A program made the translations under genes and the position numbers. The notes under the pieces were generated by a model that did not search any database, was not told the DNA's origin, and worked only from the letters and a program-made list of their open reading frames with translations. A stretch of DNA of 36,679 nt from JAQSWP01 sp050185515 (GTDB lineage: Bacteria; Pseudomonadota; Alphaproteobacteria; Reyranellales; JAQSWP01), in NCBI GenBank assembly GCA_050185515.1, contig JBFWZG010000015.1, positions 1 through 36,679 of the forward strand, given 5' to 3'. Below, in pieces: positions 16,280 through 24,677 of this stretch; position 1 is the stretch's first letter; the number at the start of each line of letters is the position of its first letter.

Positions 16280-18055
16280 ATGGCTTTCACCACCCGCCCC
16301 GAAATCCTCGGCACCTTCGGCGTCGTCACCTCGACGCACTGGATCGGCAGCGCCGTCGGCATGGCGACGCTGGAGAAAGGCGGCAACGCCTTCGACGCCG
16401 CCGTCGCCACCGGCTTCGCCCTGCAGATCGTCGAACCGCATCTCAACGGGCCCGGCGGCGAGGCGCCGATCATCGTCCACGACGTGCGGCGCGGACGCAC
16501 CGAGGTGATCTGCGGCCAGGGCGTGGCGCCGGCGGCCGCCAGGGTCGAGAAGTTCCAGGCGCTGGGGCTGGACATGATTCCCGGCACCGGCCTGCTGGCC
16601 GCCTGCGTACCCGGCGCCTTCGACGCCTTCATGCTGCTGCTGCGCGACTACGGCACGATGAAGCTCGCCGACGTGCTGCAGCCGGCGATCGATCTGGCGG
16701 CCGGCGGCTATCCGCTGGTGCCGCGCATCTGCGACACCATCGCCACCGTCGCCGATCTATTCCGTGAGCACTGGCGCAGCTCGGCGGCGCTCTACCTGCC
16801 GGGCAACGCCGTGCCGCAGCCGGGCACGATCTTCGCTAACCCGACCCTGGCGGCGACCTATGCCCGCCTCCTGCGCGAGGCGCAGGCGCTGAGCCCCGAC
16901 CGGCAGATGCAGATCGAGGCCGCGCGGCGGCTGTGGTCGCGCGGCTTCGTCGCCCAGGAGATCGACCGCTTCTGCCGCGAGACCGAAGTGTTCGACGTCA
17001 GCGGCCGTGCGCACAAGGGCCTGCTCGACGGCGAGGACATGGCGAAATGGCAGGCCGGCATCGAGCCGCCCCTGACGCTCGACTATGGCCGCTACACCGT
17101 CGCCAAATGCGGCCCCTGGAGCCAGGGCCCGGCGATGCTGCAGCAGCTCGCCCTGCTCAAGGGTTTCGAACTCGACGGACTCGACCCGACCGGGCCGGAG
17201 TTCATCCACATCGTCGTCGAATGCAGCAAGCTGGCCTATGCCGATCGCGAGGCGTTCTACGGCGATCCCAATTTCGCCCCGGTGCCGATGGCCGCGCTGC
17301 TGTCGGACGCCTACAACGACGCGCGCCGCACCCTGATCGACGTGCGCGCCTCGATGGAGCTGCGGCCGGGCCGCATCGCGGGCTTCGCCGGCCGCCTCGC
17401 CGAACGCGGCACGGCCACGCCTGCCGCCGGCGCCGGCGCGGGCGAACCCACTGTCGGCCGCCTCGGCGAGGTGCGCGGCGATACCGTGCATTTCGACATC
17501 GTCGACAAGGCCGGCAACATGGTCTCGGCCACGCCGAGCGGCGGCTGGCTGCAGTCCTCGCCGGTCATTCCCTCGCTGGGCTTCTGCCTCGGCACGCGGG
17601 CGCAGATGTTCTGGCTCGATGCGTCGCTGCCCTCGGGCCTGGCGCCGGGCAAGCGGCCGCGCTCGACGTTGAGCCCCGGTCTGGTGCTGCGCGACGGCGA
17701 GCCGTATCTGGCGCTGGGCACGCCCGGCGGCGACCAGCAGGACCAGTGGAGCACGCAGCTATTCCTGCGCCATGCCCATGCCGGCATGAACCTGCAGGAA
17801 GCGATCGACTGCCCCGCCTTCCATTCCGAGCATTTCCCCTCCTCCTTCTGGCCGCGCGCCGCGCGCCCGGGCGTGCTGGTGCTGGAAGGCCGCATGCCGG
17901 CAAAGACGGTCGAGGCGCTGCGCGGGCTGGGCCATGTCGTGGAAATGGGCGGCGACTGGTCTGAAGGCCGCCTGACCGCCGCCGCGCGCGAGGGCGTCCT
18001 GCGCAAGGCCGCCGCCAATCCGCGCGGCATGCAGGCCTACGCCATCGGCCGCTGA
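16280..18055 (+). CDS. Gamma-glutamyltransferase family protein (leaderless)
   Basis: This 591-residue Ntn-hydrolase of the GGT family has the large-subunit motif EKGGNAFDAAVATGFALQIVEP (32-53) and the segment HLNGPGGEAPIIV. The autocleavage/nucleophile threonine (T402) lies in GDTVHFDIVDKAGNMVSAT, followed by the small-subunit region RPRSTLSPGLVL and the glycine turn TPGGDQQDQW. It has no signal peptide, unlike periplasmic GGT involved in glutathione turnover, so it is probably cytoplasmic. The start at 16280 is backed by an AGGA site six bases upstream; an in-frame ATG at 16265 is the alternative. The deacetylase-like gene follows 14 bases later, so the two likely act in one pathway, substrate unknown. 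Acylase or amidase activity is also possible. Confidence 0.9.
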   Translation: MAFTTRPEILGTFGVVTSTHWIGSAVGMATLEKGGNAFDAAVATGFALQIVEPHLNGPGGEAPIIVHDVRRGRTEVICGQGVAPAAARVEKFQALGLDMIPGTGLLAACVPGAFDAFMLLLRDYGTMKLADVLQPAIDLAAGGYPLVPRICDTIATVADLFREHWRSSAALYLPGNAVPQPGTIFANPTLAATYARLLREAQALSPDRQMQIEAARRLWSRGFVAQEIDRFCRETEVFDVSGRAHKGLLDGEDMAKWQAGIEPPLTLDYGRYTVAKCGPWSQGPAMLQQLALLKGFELDGLDPTGPEFIHIVVECSKLAYADREAFYGDPNFAPVPMAALLSDAYNDARRTLIDVRASMELRPGRIAGFAGRLAERGTATPAAGAGAGEPTVGRLGEVRGDTVHFDIVDKAGNMVSATPSGGWLQSSPVIPSLGFCLGTRAQMFWLDASLPSGLAPGKRPRSTLSPGLVLRDGEPYLALGTPGGDQQDQWSTQLFLRHAHAGMNLQEAIDCPAFHSEHFPSSFWPRAARPGVLVLEGRMPAKTVEALRGLGHVVEMGGDWSEGRLTAAAREGVLRKAAANPRGMQAYAIGR

Positions 18056-18069
18056 CGGAGGAACCGCCA

Positions 18070-18897
18070 ATGCCGCGCCATATCGTCTGTATCACTTTCG
18101 ACTTCGACGCCATGTCCGGCTTCGTCGCCCGCGGCCTGACCACGCCGACCGCCGTCTCGCGCGGCGAGTTCGGCGCCGTCGCCGTGCGCCGCATCCTGCC
18201 GCTGCTGGAGCGCTACGGCATCAAGTCCAGCTTCTTCGTCCCGGGCGTTGTGATCGGCACCTATCCGCGGGAATGCGAGATGATCGTCGCAGCCGGCCAC
18301 GAGATCGGCCATCACGGCTGGACCCATGTCACGCCCGCCAGCCTCAGTCGCGAGCAGGAGGAGGAGCATCTGGTCAAGGGCAGCGCGGCGATCCGCAGCA
18401 TTTCCGGCAGGGATCCGCGCGGCTATCGCTCGCCCGCCTGGGATCTCAGCCCGCATACGGTCGAGCTGCTGATCCGGCACGGTTTCGTCTACGAGAGCAG
18501 CATGATGGGCGACGACTACACGCCCTATTACTGCCGCCAGGGCGACGTCATTCCGTCCGACGGCCCGATGAGCTTCGGCCGGCCCACCGGGCTGATCGAA
18601 ATGCCGATCTCGTGGAGCCTCGACGACTACCCGCATTTCGAGTTCCTGCGCACGAAGGAGTTCACCCTGCCCGGCCTGCAGAACGCCAACGGCGTCCTGG
18701 AGAACTTCCGCGACGATTTCGTCTACATGCAGCGCTACATCGACTGGGGCGTGCTGACCTACACCTTCCACCCCTACGTCATAGGCCGCGGCCATCGCCT
18801 GCTGATGCTGGAGCGTCTGCTGGCGTGGCTGGCCGAGAACGGCGCCGCCTTCCAGACCATGGAGCAGGCGGCGGCGGAGTTCGCCGGCCGCGCCTGA
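18070..18897 (+). CDS. Polysaccharide deacetylase-fold (CE4/NodB-like) hydrolase
   Basis: This 275-residue protein has the NodB-homology fold: the catalytic/metal aspartates in ITFDFDAMS (D11, D13), the zinc-binding histidines in GHEIGHHGWTH (H81/H82 and H86) and YRSPAWDLSPHT (119-130). No signal peptide is present. It resembles the cytoplasmic PuuE/HpPgdA-like branch, which includes allantoinase-type and cyclic-imide hydrolases as well as peptidoglycan deacetylases, rather than exported chitin or xylan deacetylases. A GGAGG site precedes the ATG at 18070. It is translated with the GGT-like gene (14-base gap). I infer hydrolysis of an amide or cyclic imide; the exact reaction cannot be read from sequence. 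Confidence 0.86.
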   Translation: MPRHIVCITFDFDAMSGFVARGLTTPTAVSRGEFGAVAVRRILPLLERYGIKSSFFVPGVVIGTYPRECEMIVAAGHEIGHHGWTHVTPASLSREQEEEHLVKGSAAIRSISGRDPRGYRSPAWDLSPHTVELLIRHGFVYESSMMGDDYTPYYCRQGDVIPSDGPMSFGRPTGLIEMPISWSLDDYPHFEFLRTKEFTLPGLQNANGVLENFRDDFVYMQRYIDWGVLTYTFHPYVIGRGHRLLMLERLLAWLAENGAAFQTMEQAAAEFAGRA

Positions 18898-18912
18898 CCG
18901 GCTGGTCTCGGA

Positions 18913-19668
18913 TCAATGCAAGGTCTGGCCGCCATCGACAACGATGGTCTGCCCGGTAATCCAGCTCGCCAGGTCCGACGCCAGGAACGCAGCGACATTG
19001 GCGATCTCGTCGGGCCTGCCCAGACGGCCATGCGGGATGCTGGCCAGCACGCCCTGGTAGAGTTTGGGATTGTGCTGCTTGGCCAGGTCCCACACGCCGC
19101 CTTCGAATTCGATCGAGCCCGGCGCGATGCAGTTCACGCGGATGCCGCTCTTCGCCAGGTTCGCCGCCTGCGTCATGGTGTACTGGATTAGCGCGGCCTT
19201 CACCGCGCCGTATGGCGGCGTGCGCGTGCTTGGCCGCAAAGCCGAGATCGAGGAGATATGGATGATCGAGCCGCGCTGCGCCTTCTCGAGATAGGGAATG
19301 GCGGCGAGGCTGGCGCGCACGCTGGCCATCACATCGACCGCCAGCGAGATCGCCCAGCCCTCCTCGTCGTCGGTGCGGCCGAATCCCGAAGCGTTGTTGA
19401 CCAGCACGTCGATGCCGCCCAGCGCTTCGGCCGCCGCCTTGACGTAGGCGGTGACCGCCGGGCCGTCGGACAGGTCGCAGGGCAGATGATGGACCGGCCC
19501 GCTGCCGGCGCGCGCGAGTTCGGCCGCCGTGTGATCGAGCGCTTCCTTGCCGCGCGCGCAGATCGACACCGCGCCGCCGCCCTGGGCGAAGGCCAGCGCG
19601 ATCGAGCGGCCAATGCCGCGGCTGCCGCCGCACACCACAATCTTCCTGCCCGTGAAATCCAGTCCCAT
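18913..19668 (-). CDS. SDR family oxidoreductase
   Basis: This 251-residue short-chain dehydrogenase/reductase has the cofactor motif GGSRGIG (14-20), CDLSD, the NNAS motif (90-93), the catalytic serine in IIHISSIS (138-141) and Y152/K156 in PPYGAVKAA. The C-terminus HGRLGRPDEIANVAAFLAS ... ITGQTIVVDGG is typical of FabG-like SDRs. R21 and R38 near the glycine motif suggest NADP(H), but this is weak evidence. The substrate is unknown. The start at 19668 follows a perfect AGGAGGT site; the frame upstream is not coding. It lies 109 bases downstream of the NAGGN peptidase gene on the same strand and converges on the deacetylase gene. Confidence 0.92.
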   Translation of the reverse strand: MGLDFTGRKIVVCGGSRGIGRSIALAFAQGGGAVSICARGKEALDHTAAELARAGSGPVHHLPCDLSDGPAVTAYVKAAAEALGGIDVLVNNASGFGRTDDEEGWAISLAVDVMASVRASLAAIPYLEKAQRGSIIHISSISALRPSTRTPPYGAVKAALIQYTMTQAANLAKSGIRVNCIAPGSIEFEGGVWDLAKQHNPKLYQGVLASIPHGRLGRPDEIANVAAFLASDLASWITGQTIVVDGGQTLH

Positions 19669-19685
19669 GTCGCACCTCCTGGCTG

Positions 19686-19735
19686 TTGCTGCAGTCTGGC
19701 GCAGCAATCGGCTTGATGATAGGCGCAACAAGCCG
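19686..19735. repeat. Two tandem inverted repeats upstream of the SDR gene
   Basis: TTGCTGC/GCAGCAA (19686-19692, 19701-19707) and CGGCTTG/CAAGCCG (19709-19715, 19729-19735) are both perfect 7-bp inverted repeats, with 8- and 13-base centres. They lie side by side in the 109-base gap between the M42 peptidase stop and the SDR ribosome-binding site. Neither is followed by a T-run on the minus strand, so they may be an operator, an attenuator or mRNA 3' end structures. Confidence 0.4.
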
Positions 19736-19777
19736 GTCCGCTCTGCAGCGGCGGCACGACTCCCGCCACGCGGTCGG

Positions 19778-20956
19778 CTATTTCGCCGGGGCGTTGTGCC
19801 GGCGGGGCGGCGCTTCCTCGGTCGGTTCGCGCGACTGTTCCGCCGGTTCGAGGCTCTGGTTCGGCAGACCCGAGATCGGGCCGAGATTGACGGCGTCGCG
19901 TTCGATTTCGACCATGCTCAGCGCATAGGCCGACAGCAGTTCGGCGGTGGAGCGCAGCGCATGCATGTGGATGCGTTCGTAGCCGTGCGAGGCGTCGATG
20001 CCGAAAGTCACCAATGCGGTGCGCACGTCGTGGCCCGCCTCCAGCGCGGAGGCGCTGTCGGACCGGTAGTAGCGGAACACGTCGTTCTGGTAGCGGATGT
20101 CGTTCTCGCGGCACAGCCGCACCAGTTTGCGCGTCAGGTGGAAGTCGAAGGGGCCCGTCATGTCGGCCATGCCGATGGTGACGCCGAACTCCGAACTCGA
20201 CTGGCCGGGGGCCGAAGTGCCGTTGTCGACGGTGATCATCGCGGCGCAGTCGGGCGGCAGCACCGCCGCGGCGCCGACGCCGATCTCCTCGGCGATGGAG
20301 AACACCCAGTAGGTATCGACCGCCAGCTCGGCCTTTTCCCGCACCAGCGCCTGCAGGGTAGCCAGCAGGATCGCCACGCCCGCCTTGTCGTCGAGGTGGC
20401 GGGAAACGATGAAGCCGTTGTCGAGGAACTCCGGCTGCGGATCGACGGCCACCGTGTCGCCGACGGCGAAGCCCAGCCGCTCCAGGTCGCGTGCGTCGCG
20501 CACGATGGCATCAACGCGCATTTCGACGTGCTCCCAGCCGACCGGCTGCGTGTCGATCTCCGGTCCGAACGTGTGGCCGGAGGCCTTAAGCGGCAGGATC
20601 GTGCCGCGCCAGCCGCCCTTGTCGGTGAAGATCGTGCAGCGCGCGCCCTCGGCGAAGCGCGCCGACCAGTGCCCGATCGGCACCAGCTCGAGCCGACCGT
20701 TGGGCTTGAGGTAGCGCACCTGGGCGCCGAGCGTGTCGACATGGGCGATGATGGCGCGCGAGGGCGTCGCATTGCGCCCGCGCAGCACGGCGCGGATCGC
20801 GCCGCGCCGCGTCACGCCGTAGCGCACGCCCAGCCGCTCGAGTTCCTCGCAGACGTAGTGGACGACCACGTCGGTGTAGCCGGCGGGGCTGGGAATCTCG
20901 AGCAGGCGGCGGAGCTGTTCGGCGAGGTATTTGACGTCGATCTGCAGTCGCGACAT
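19778..20956 (-). CDS. NAGGN-system M42 family peptidase
   Basis: This 392-residue metallo-aminopeptidase-like protein is of the M42 type found specifically beside asnO and ngg in osmoprotectant clusters. Metal and catalytic motifs are AHVDTLGAQV (H72, D74), SRHLDDKAGVAILLA (D189/D190), SIAEEIGVGAA (E223/E224), TVDNGTSAP (D244) and IDASHGYERIH (H324). It probably acts on N-acetylglutaminylglutamine amide or a precursor, for turnover, although its exact step is not established. A Pro/Glu-rich tail of about 30 residues follows the domain. It lies 14 bases after ngg with an AGGAG site, and is cytoplasmic (no signal peptide). Confidence 0.9.
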   Translation of the reverse strand: MSRLQIDVKYLAEQLRRLLEIPSPAGYTDVVVHYVCEELERLGVRYGVTRRGAIRAVLRGRNATPSRAIIAHVDTLGAQVRYLKPNGRLELVPIGHWSARFAEGARCTIFTDKGGWRGTILPLKASGHTFGPEIDTQPVGWEHVEMRVDAIVRDARDLERLGFAVGDTVAVDPQPEFLDNGFIVSRHLDDKAGVAILLATLQALVREKAELAVDTYWVFSIAEEIGVGAAAVLPPDCAAMITVDNGTSAPGQSSSEFGVTIGMADMTGPFDFHLTRKLVRLCRENDIRYQNDVFRYYRSDSASALEAGHDVRTALVTFGIDASHGYERIHMHALRSTAELLSAYALSMVEIERDAVNLGPISGLPNQSLEPAEQSREPTEEAPPRRHNAPAK

Positions 20957-20970
20957 GGAAAGGGCGGCTC

Positions 20971-22770
20971 CTAGGCGCGCGGCGCCTGACGCGCGGCGGC
21001 GGGCAGGGACTGGGGAAACAGCAGATCGACGAAGCGTTCCGCCGTCGGCTGCGGCTCGTGATTGGCGAGCCCTGGCCGTTCGTTGGCCTCGATGAAGGCA
21101 TAACGCGGTTCGCCCGGGCTTTCGACCATGAAATCGATGCCCACCACGGGAATCTCCAGCTCGCGCGCCAGCCGCGTGGCGGCTGCCACCAGGGTCGGAT
21201 GCACGTGGTCGGTGACGTCATGGATGGTGCCGCCGGTGTGCAGGTTCGCTGTGCGACGCACCTTGATCTCAAGCCCCTGATCGGGCACGTCGTCGAGGGC
21301 GAAGCCGGCCAGCCGCACGCAGCGCTCAGTCTCGGCATCGAGCGGAATGCGCGATTCGCCGCCGGTGGCAGCCTCGCGGCGGCGGCTCTGGCGCTCGATC
21401 AGGCTGCGGATCGTCGAGCGGCCGTCGCCGATCACGCAGGCCGGACGACGCATGGCGGCGGCGACAAGCCGATAATTTATAACCACCAGGCGCAGATCCT
21501 CGCCCTGCGCCAGCTGCTCGATCAGCACCGTGTCGCAATAGCGACGCGCGTTGGCGATGGCCTCGCGCAGATCGTCGATGTCGTCGATGCCGACGGCGAC
21601 GCCACGACCCTGCTCGCCGCGCGCCGGCTTGACGACGACGCTGCCATGGCGGCGCAGGAATTCGGCCTCCGCCTGCCGGTCGCCCGCGACCATCTGGTCC
21701 GGCACCGAAAGATCGGCGCGCTGCGCCACGCGGCGCGTCACCGCCTTGTCGTCGCACAGGCTGACGGCGACGCCCGAGGTCAGTTCGCTGAGACTCTCGC
21801 GGCAGCAGATGCTGCGCCCGCCATAGGTCAGGCGGAAGAAGCCGCCCTCGGCGTCGATGATCTCGACCCCGATGCCGCGGCGGCGGGCCTCGTCGCAGAT
21901 GATGCGGCCATAGGGATTCAGACCGTCCTCAACCGGACGTCCGACGAACAGCTTTTCGTTGATGGAGTTCTTGCGCTTGACGGCGAAGACCGGCACCCGC
22001 CGGAAACCGAGCTTCTCGTAGAGCGCGATCGCCTTGTCGTTGTCGTGCAGGACCGAGAGATCCATGTACTGGGCGCCGCGCGCCTGGAACACTTCGGCGA
22101 GCTGACGCACCAGCGCCTCGCCGATGCCCGGCGGACGCGCCTGCGGATCGACCGCGAGGCACCACAGCGACGATCCGGATTCGGGATCGCCGAAGGCGCG
22201 CCGATGGTCGACGCCCATGACGGCGCCCAGTATCGCGCCACTGACCGGCTCTTCGGCGACGAGATGCACCAGCGTGCGGCTGTCGCGATGGGTCCAGAAG
22301 AAGTCGGGACGCACCGGCACCATCTTGCGCGCGGCGTAGATGCGGTTGACCTCTTCGGCATCGTGCTGCGTCGCCATGCGGCGGATCATCAGCCCGCGCG
22401 GCCGCCGCCGGGCGGCGCGGTAGTTGCCGAGATCGAGACGGAACGTATGCGAGGGGTCGAGAAACAGCTCCTGCGGCGCGCTGGCCAGCACGACATGCGG
22501 CTCGCGCACGTAGAAGGCGATGTCGCGCTTGTCCAGGGCCTCCTCGCGCAGCGCGTCGGCCAGCGCCGCGGGATCCTCGAAGGTCTGGCCGAACAGCAGC
22601 CGGCCCCAGCCGCAATCGACCTCGACGTTGCGGCCGATCTCCTCGTCGGCCGGCAGATCATGCGTCATGGCGCCGGACAGGGTCTGGCCGGGCGCATTCA
22701 TCTGCAGCCGCCGGATGCGATGCGCGAGTGCGGAGCGCCGGGCCTTCACGCTGCGTGCTGTGATCGCCAT
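20971..22770 (-). CDS. ngg: N-acetylglutaminylglutamine synthetase
   Basis: Ngg makes the dipeptide N-acetylglutaminylglutamine, and the fusion architecture matches the reaction. After a leader of about 125 residues comes a GNAT acetyltransferase domain (~127-265) with the acetyl-CoA loop ARPPGIGEALVRQL (RPPGIG at 212-217) and ALYEKLGFRRV. A C-terminal ATP-grasp ligase (~285-580) follows, with SVVVKPARGEQGRGVAVGI (377-395) and the terminal metal-binding segment FIEANERPGLANH. This order is the hallmark of NAGGN synthetases. Cyanophycin synthetase and glutathione synthetase share the ATP-grasp but not the GNAT half. The first ~25 basic residues may be over-called (next ATG at codon 24). It lies 42 bases after asnO. 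Confidence 0.94.
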   Translation of the reverse strand: MAITARSVKARRSALAHRIRRLQMNAPGQTLSGAMTHDLPADEEIGRNVEVDCGWGRLLFGQTFEDPAALADALREEALDKRDIAFYVREPHVVLASAPQELFLDPSHTFRLDLGNYRAARRRPRGLMIRRMATQHDAEEVNRIYAARKMVPVRPDFFWTHRDSRTLVHLVAEEPVSGAILGAVMGVDHRRAFGDPESGSSLWCLAVDPQARPPGIGEALVRQLAEVFQARGAQYMDLSVLHDNDKAIALYEKLGFRRVPVFAVKRKNSINEKLFVGRPVEDGLNPYGRIICDEARRRGIGVEIIDAEGGFFRLTYGGRSICCRESLSELTSGVAVSLCDDKAVTRRVAQRADLSVPDQMVAGDRQAEAEFLRRHGSVVVKPARGEQGRGVAVGIDDIDDLREAIANARRYCDTVLIEQLAQGEDLRLVVINYRLVAAAMRRPACVIGDGRSTIRSLIERQSRRREAATGGESRIPLDAETERCVRLAGFALDDVPDQGLEIKVRRTANLHTGGTIHDVTDHVHPTLVAAATRLARELEIPVVGIDFMVESPGEPRYAFIEANERPGLANHEPQPTAERFVDLLFPQSLPAAARQAPRA

Positions 22771-22812
22771 GTCATTGCCCCCGTCTGTCCGCGACTGGCG
22801 TGGAAACGCCCG

Positions 22813-24585
22813 TCAAACCGAATGGTTCTGCAGCCACATTTCGAGCAGCGCCGCCTGCCACAGCTCGGAGCCGCCCAGCTTGGTGATGCGCTCGCCCGGA
22901 TGCTGCACCAGCCCGTCGACGTACTCGCGCCGGAACAGCCCGCGTTCGCGCGCCGCCTGGCTGGTCAGCGCGTCGCGCGCCATGTCGAGGAACGGCCCGT
23001 CGAGGTACTTCAACGCCGGCACCGGGAAATAGCCCTTGGGCCGGTCGATGACGGCGCTGGGAATCACGTCGCGCGCCACGTCCTTCAGGATGCCCTTGCC
23101 GCCCTGCGCCAGCTTGTGTTCGGGCGGGATGCGCGCGGCGAGCTCGACCAGCTCGTGATCGAGGAACGGCACGCGCGCTTCCAGCGCATGCGCCATGGTC
23201 ATGTTGTCGACCCGCTTGACCGGATCGTCGACCAGCATCACCGTCGTGTCCAGGCGCAACGCCTTGTCGACGGCATGCTCGGCGCCGGCTTCGGCGAAAG
23301 CGCCGCCGACGAAGGCGCGCGACCAGTCCTCGTCGATGACGTCGGCCGAGAGCTGGCGCGACAGCGCCGCGTGGTCGCGATCGAAGAAGGCGTCGGAATA
23401 GTCGCCCAGCGCGTCATGCGAATTCTGCAGCGCCTGGTACCAGTGGTAGCCGCCGAACACCTCGTCGGCGCCCTGCCCGCTCTGCACCACCGTGACGTGC
23501 TTTGCGACCTCTCGCGACAGCAGGAAGAAGGCGACGTTGTCGTGCGACACCATCGGCTCGCTCATCGCGGCGATGGTCGCCGGCAGCGCCTCCAGCACGT
23601 CGCCGGCCGGGACGGGAATCTTGTGATGGGTGGTGCCGAAGTGCTTGGCCACGAGATCGGAATACACGAACTCGTCCCCTGCCTCGCCGTTCTTGGCGTC
23701 GAAGCCGATCGAGAATGTCTCCAGACCCTTCTGCCCCGCTTCGGCCAGCAGCCCGACGATAAGGCTGGAATCGACGCCGCCCGACAGCAGGACGCCGACC
23801 GGCACGTCGGCGATCATGCGCCGGTCGACGGCCTGGCGCAGGCTGGCATGCAGCATCTCGCGCCACTCGCCGGCGTTCCGCTTCTCATCCGCGGCGCTGC
23901 GAGTGAAATCAAGCGACCAGTAGACCAGGTCCTTGGAACGGCCGTCGGATTCGTAGATCCGCAAGGTCGCCGGCGGCAGCTTGCGCACGCCGCGCAGGAT
24001 GGTGCGGGGCGCGGGGACGACGGCGTGGAAGCTCATGTAGTGGTGCAACGCGACGGGGTCGATCGCACGGTCCACGCCACCGGAGGCCAGCAGCGCCGGC
24101 AGCGAGCTGGCGAAACGCAGGCGGCCCTGTTCTTCGTTCAAATACAAGGGCTTGATGCCCAACCGGTCGCGACCGAGGACGACCCGGCCGGTGTCGCGCT
24201 CGTAGATGGCGAAGGCGAACATGCCGAACAGGCGGCGGACGAAATCCGGCCCCCAGGCATGATAGGCCTTGACGATGACCTCGGTGTCGCCGCGGGAGAA
24301 GAACTTATATCCTTTGGATTCAAGCTCTTGGCGCAGTTCGAGGTGATTGTAGATGCAGCCGTTGAAGACGATGGTAAGGCCCAGCTCGGCATCGACCATG
24401 GGCTGCTCGGCGCGTTCGGAGAGATCGAGGATTTTCAGACGGCGATGACCAAAAACCACACGGCGACGGGCACTTAGTCCTTCACCGTCGGGCCCGCGCG
24501 GGGCCATCGAGTCGTTCATGGCTGCGACGGCAGCCGGGCTGGCAGGCCGACCGTCGAAGGTCACCTCGCCACTGATTCCACACAC
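22813..24585 (-). CDS. asnO: N-acetylglutaminylglutamine amidotransferase (AsnO)
   Basis: This 590-residue class II amidotransferase is of the asparagine synthetase B type. Cys2 (MCGISGEV) is the glutaminase nucleophile, with RGPDGEG (30-36) and FNGCIYNHLELRQEL in the ammonia-producing domain. The synthetase domain has the pyrophosphate loop LLSGGVDSSLIVGLL (266-280) and later SGQGADEVFGGYHWY and EARVPFLDHELVEL. Beside ngg it should amidate N-acetylglutaminylglutamine with glutamine-derived ammonia to give NAGGN, an osmoprotectant; the sequence alone would be compatible with AsnB. The start is GTG (24585) with GGAG upstream. It is the first gene of the minus-strand operon, 92 bases from the divergent marR start. 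Confidence 0.93.
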   Translation of the reverse strand: MCGISGEVTFDGRPASPAAVAAMNDSMAPRGPDGEGLSARRRVVFGHRRLKILDLSERAEQPMVDAELGLTIVFNGCIYNHLELRQELESKGYKFFSRGDTEVIVKAYHAWGPDFVRRLFGMFAFAIYERDTGRVVLGRDRLGIKPLYLNEEQGRLRFASSLPALLASGGVDRAIDPVALHHYMSFHAVVPAPRTILRGVRKLPPATLRIYESDGRSKDLVYWSLDFTRSAADEKRNAGEWREMLHASLRQAVDRRMIADVPVGVLLSGGVDSSLIVGLLAEAGQKGLETFSIGFDAKNGEAGDEFVYSDLVAKHFGTTHHKIPVPAGDVLEALPATIAAMSEPMVSHDNVAFFLLSREVAKHVTVVQSGQGADEVFGGYHWYQALQNSHDALGDYSDAFFDRDHAALSRQLSADVIDEDWSRAFVGGAFAEAGAEHAVDKALRLDTTVMLVDDPVKRVDNMTMAHALEARVPFLDHELVELAARIPPEHKLAQGGKGILKDVARDVIPSAVIDRPKGYFPVPALKYLDGPFLDMARDALTSQAARERGLFRREYVDGLVQHPGERITKLGGSELWQAALLEMWLQNHSV

Positions 24586-24603
24586 TTTTTTTCTCCGGTC
24601 GCG

Positions 24604-24643
24604 TTGAAAGTCGATTGATTAGTGTTATATTAATTAGTGTCAA
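24604..24643. promoter_or_regulatory. AT-rich asnO-marR divergent promoter/operator region
   Basis: For the plus strand, TTGAAA (24604-24609) and TATATT (24626-24631) are spaced 16 bases and make a good sigma-70-type promoter for the MarR gene. On the minus strand a perfect TTGACA (reverse complement of 24638-24643) could be the asnO -35, although its -10 is weak. ATTAGTGT occurs twice in direct orientation (24618-24625 and 24633-24640), 15 bases apart, overlapping these elements. GTTGAAA (24603-24609) is mirrored by TTTCAAC (24653-24659). The regulator may bind here to control itself and asnO. Confidence 0.55.
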
Positions 24644-24677
24644 AACAATTCGTTTCAACCCTAAAATTAAAAGCGTT

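Noticed and set aside
20971..22770. Cyanophycin synthetase or glutathione synthetase
   Set aside because: The ATP-grasp half is similar, but the N-terminal GNAT domain and the asnO/M42 neighbours fit N-acetylglutaminylglutamine synthetase.
21058..24477. A 1139-codon plus-strand open frame opposite ngg and asnO
   Set aside because: Same antisense artefact: both underlying genes have full family motifs and ribosome-binding sites, while this frame has none.
22813..24585. Ordinary asparagine synthetase AsnB
   Set aside because: Sequence motifs alone would allow it, but the operon with ngg and the NAGGN-type peptidase makes the dipeptide amidotransferase more likely.
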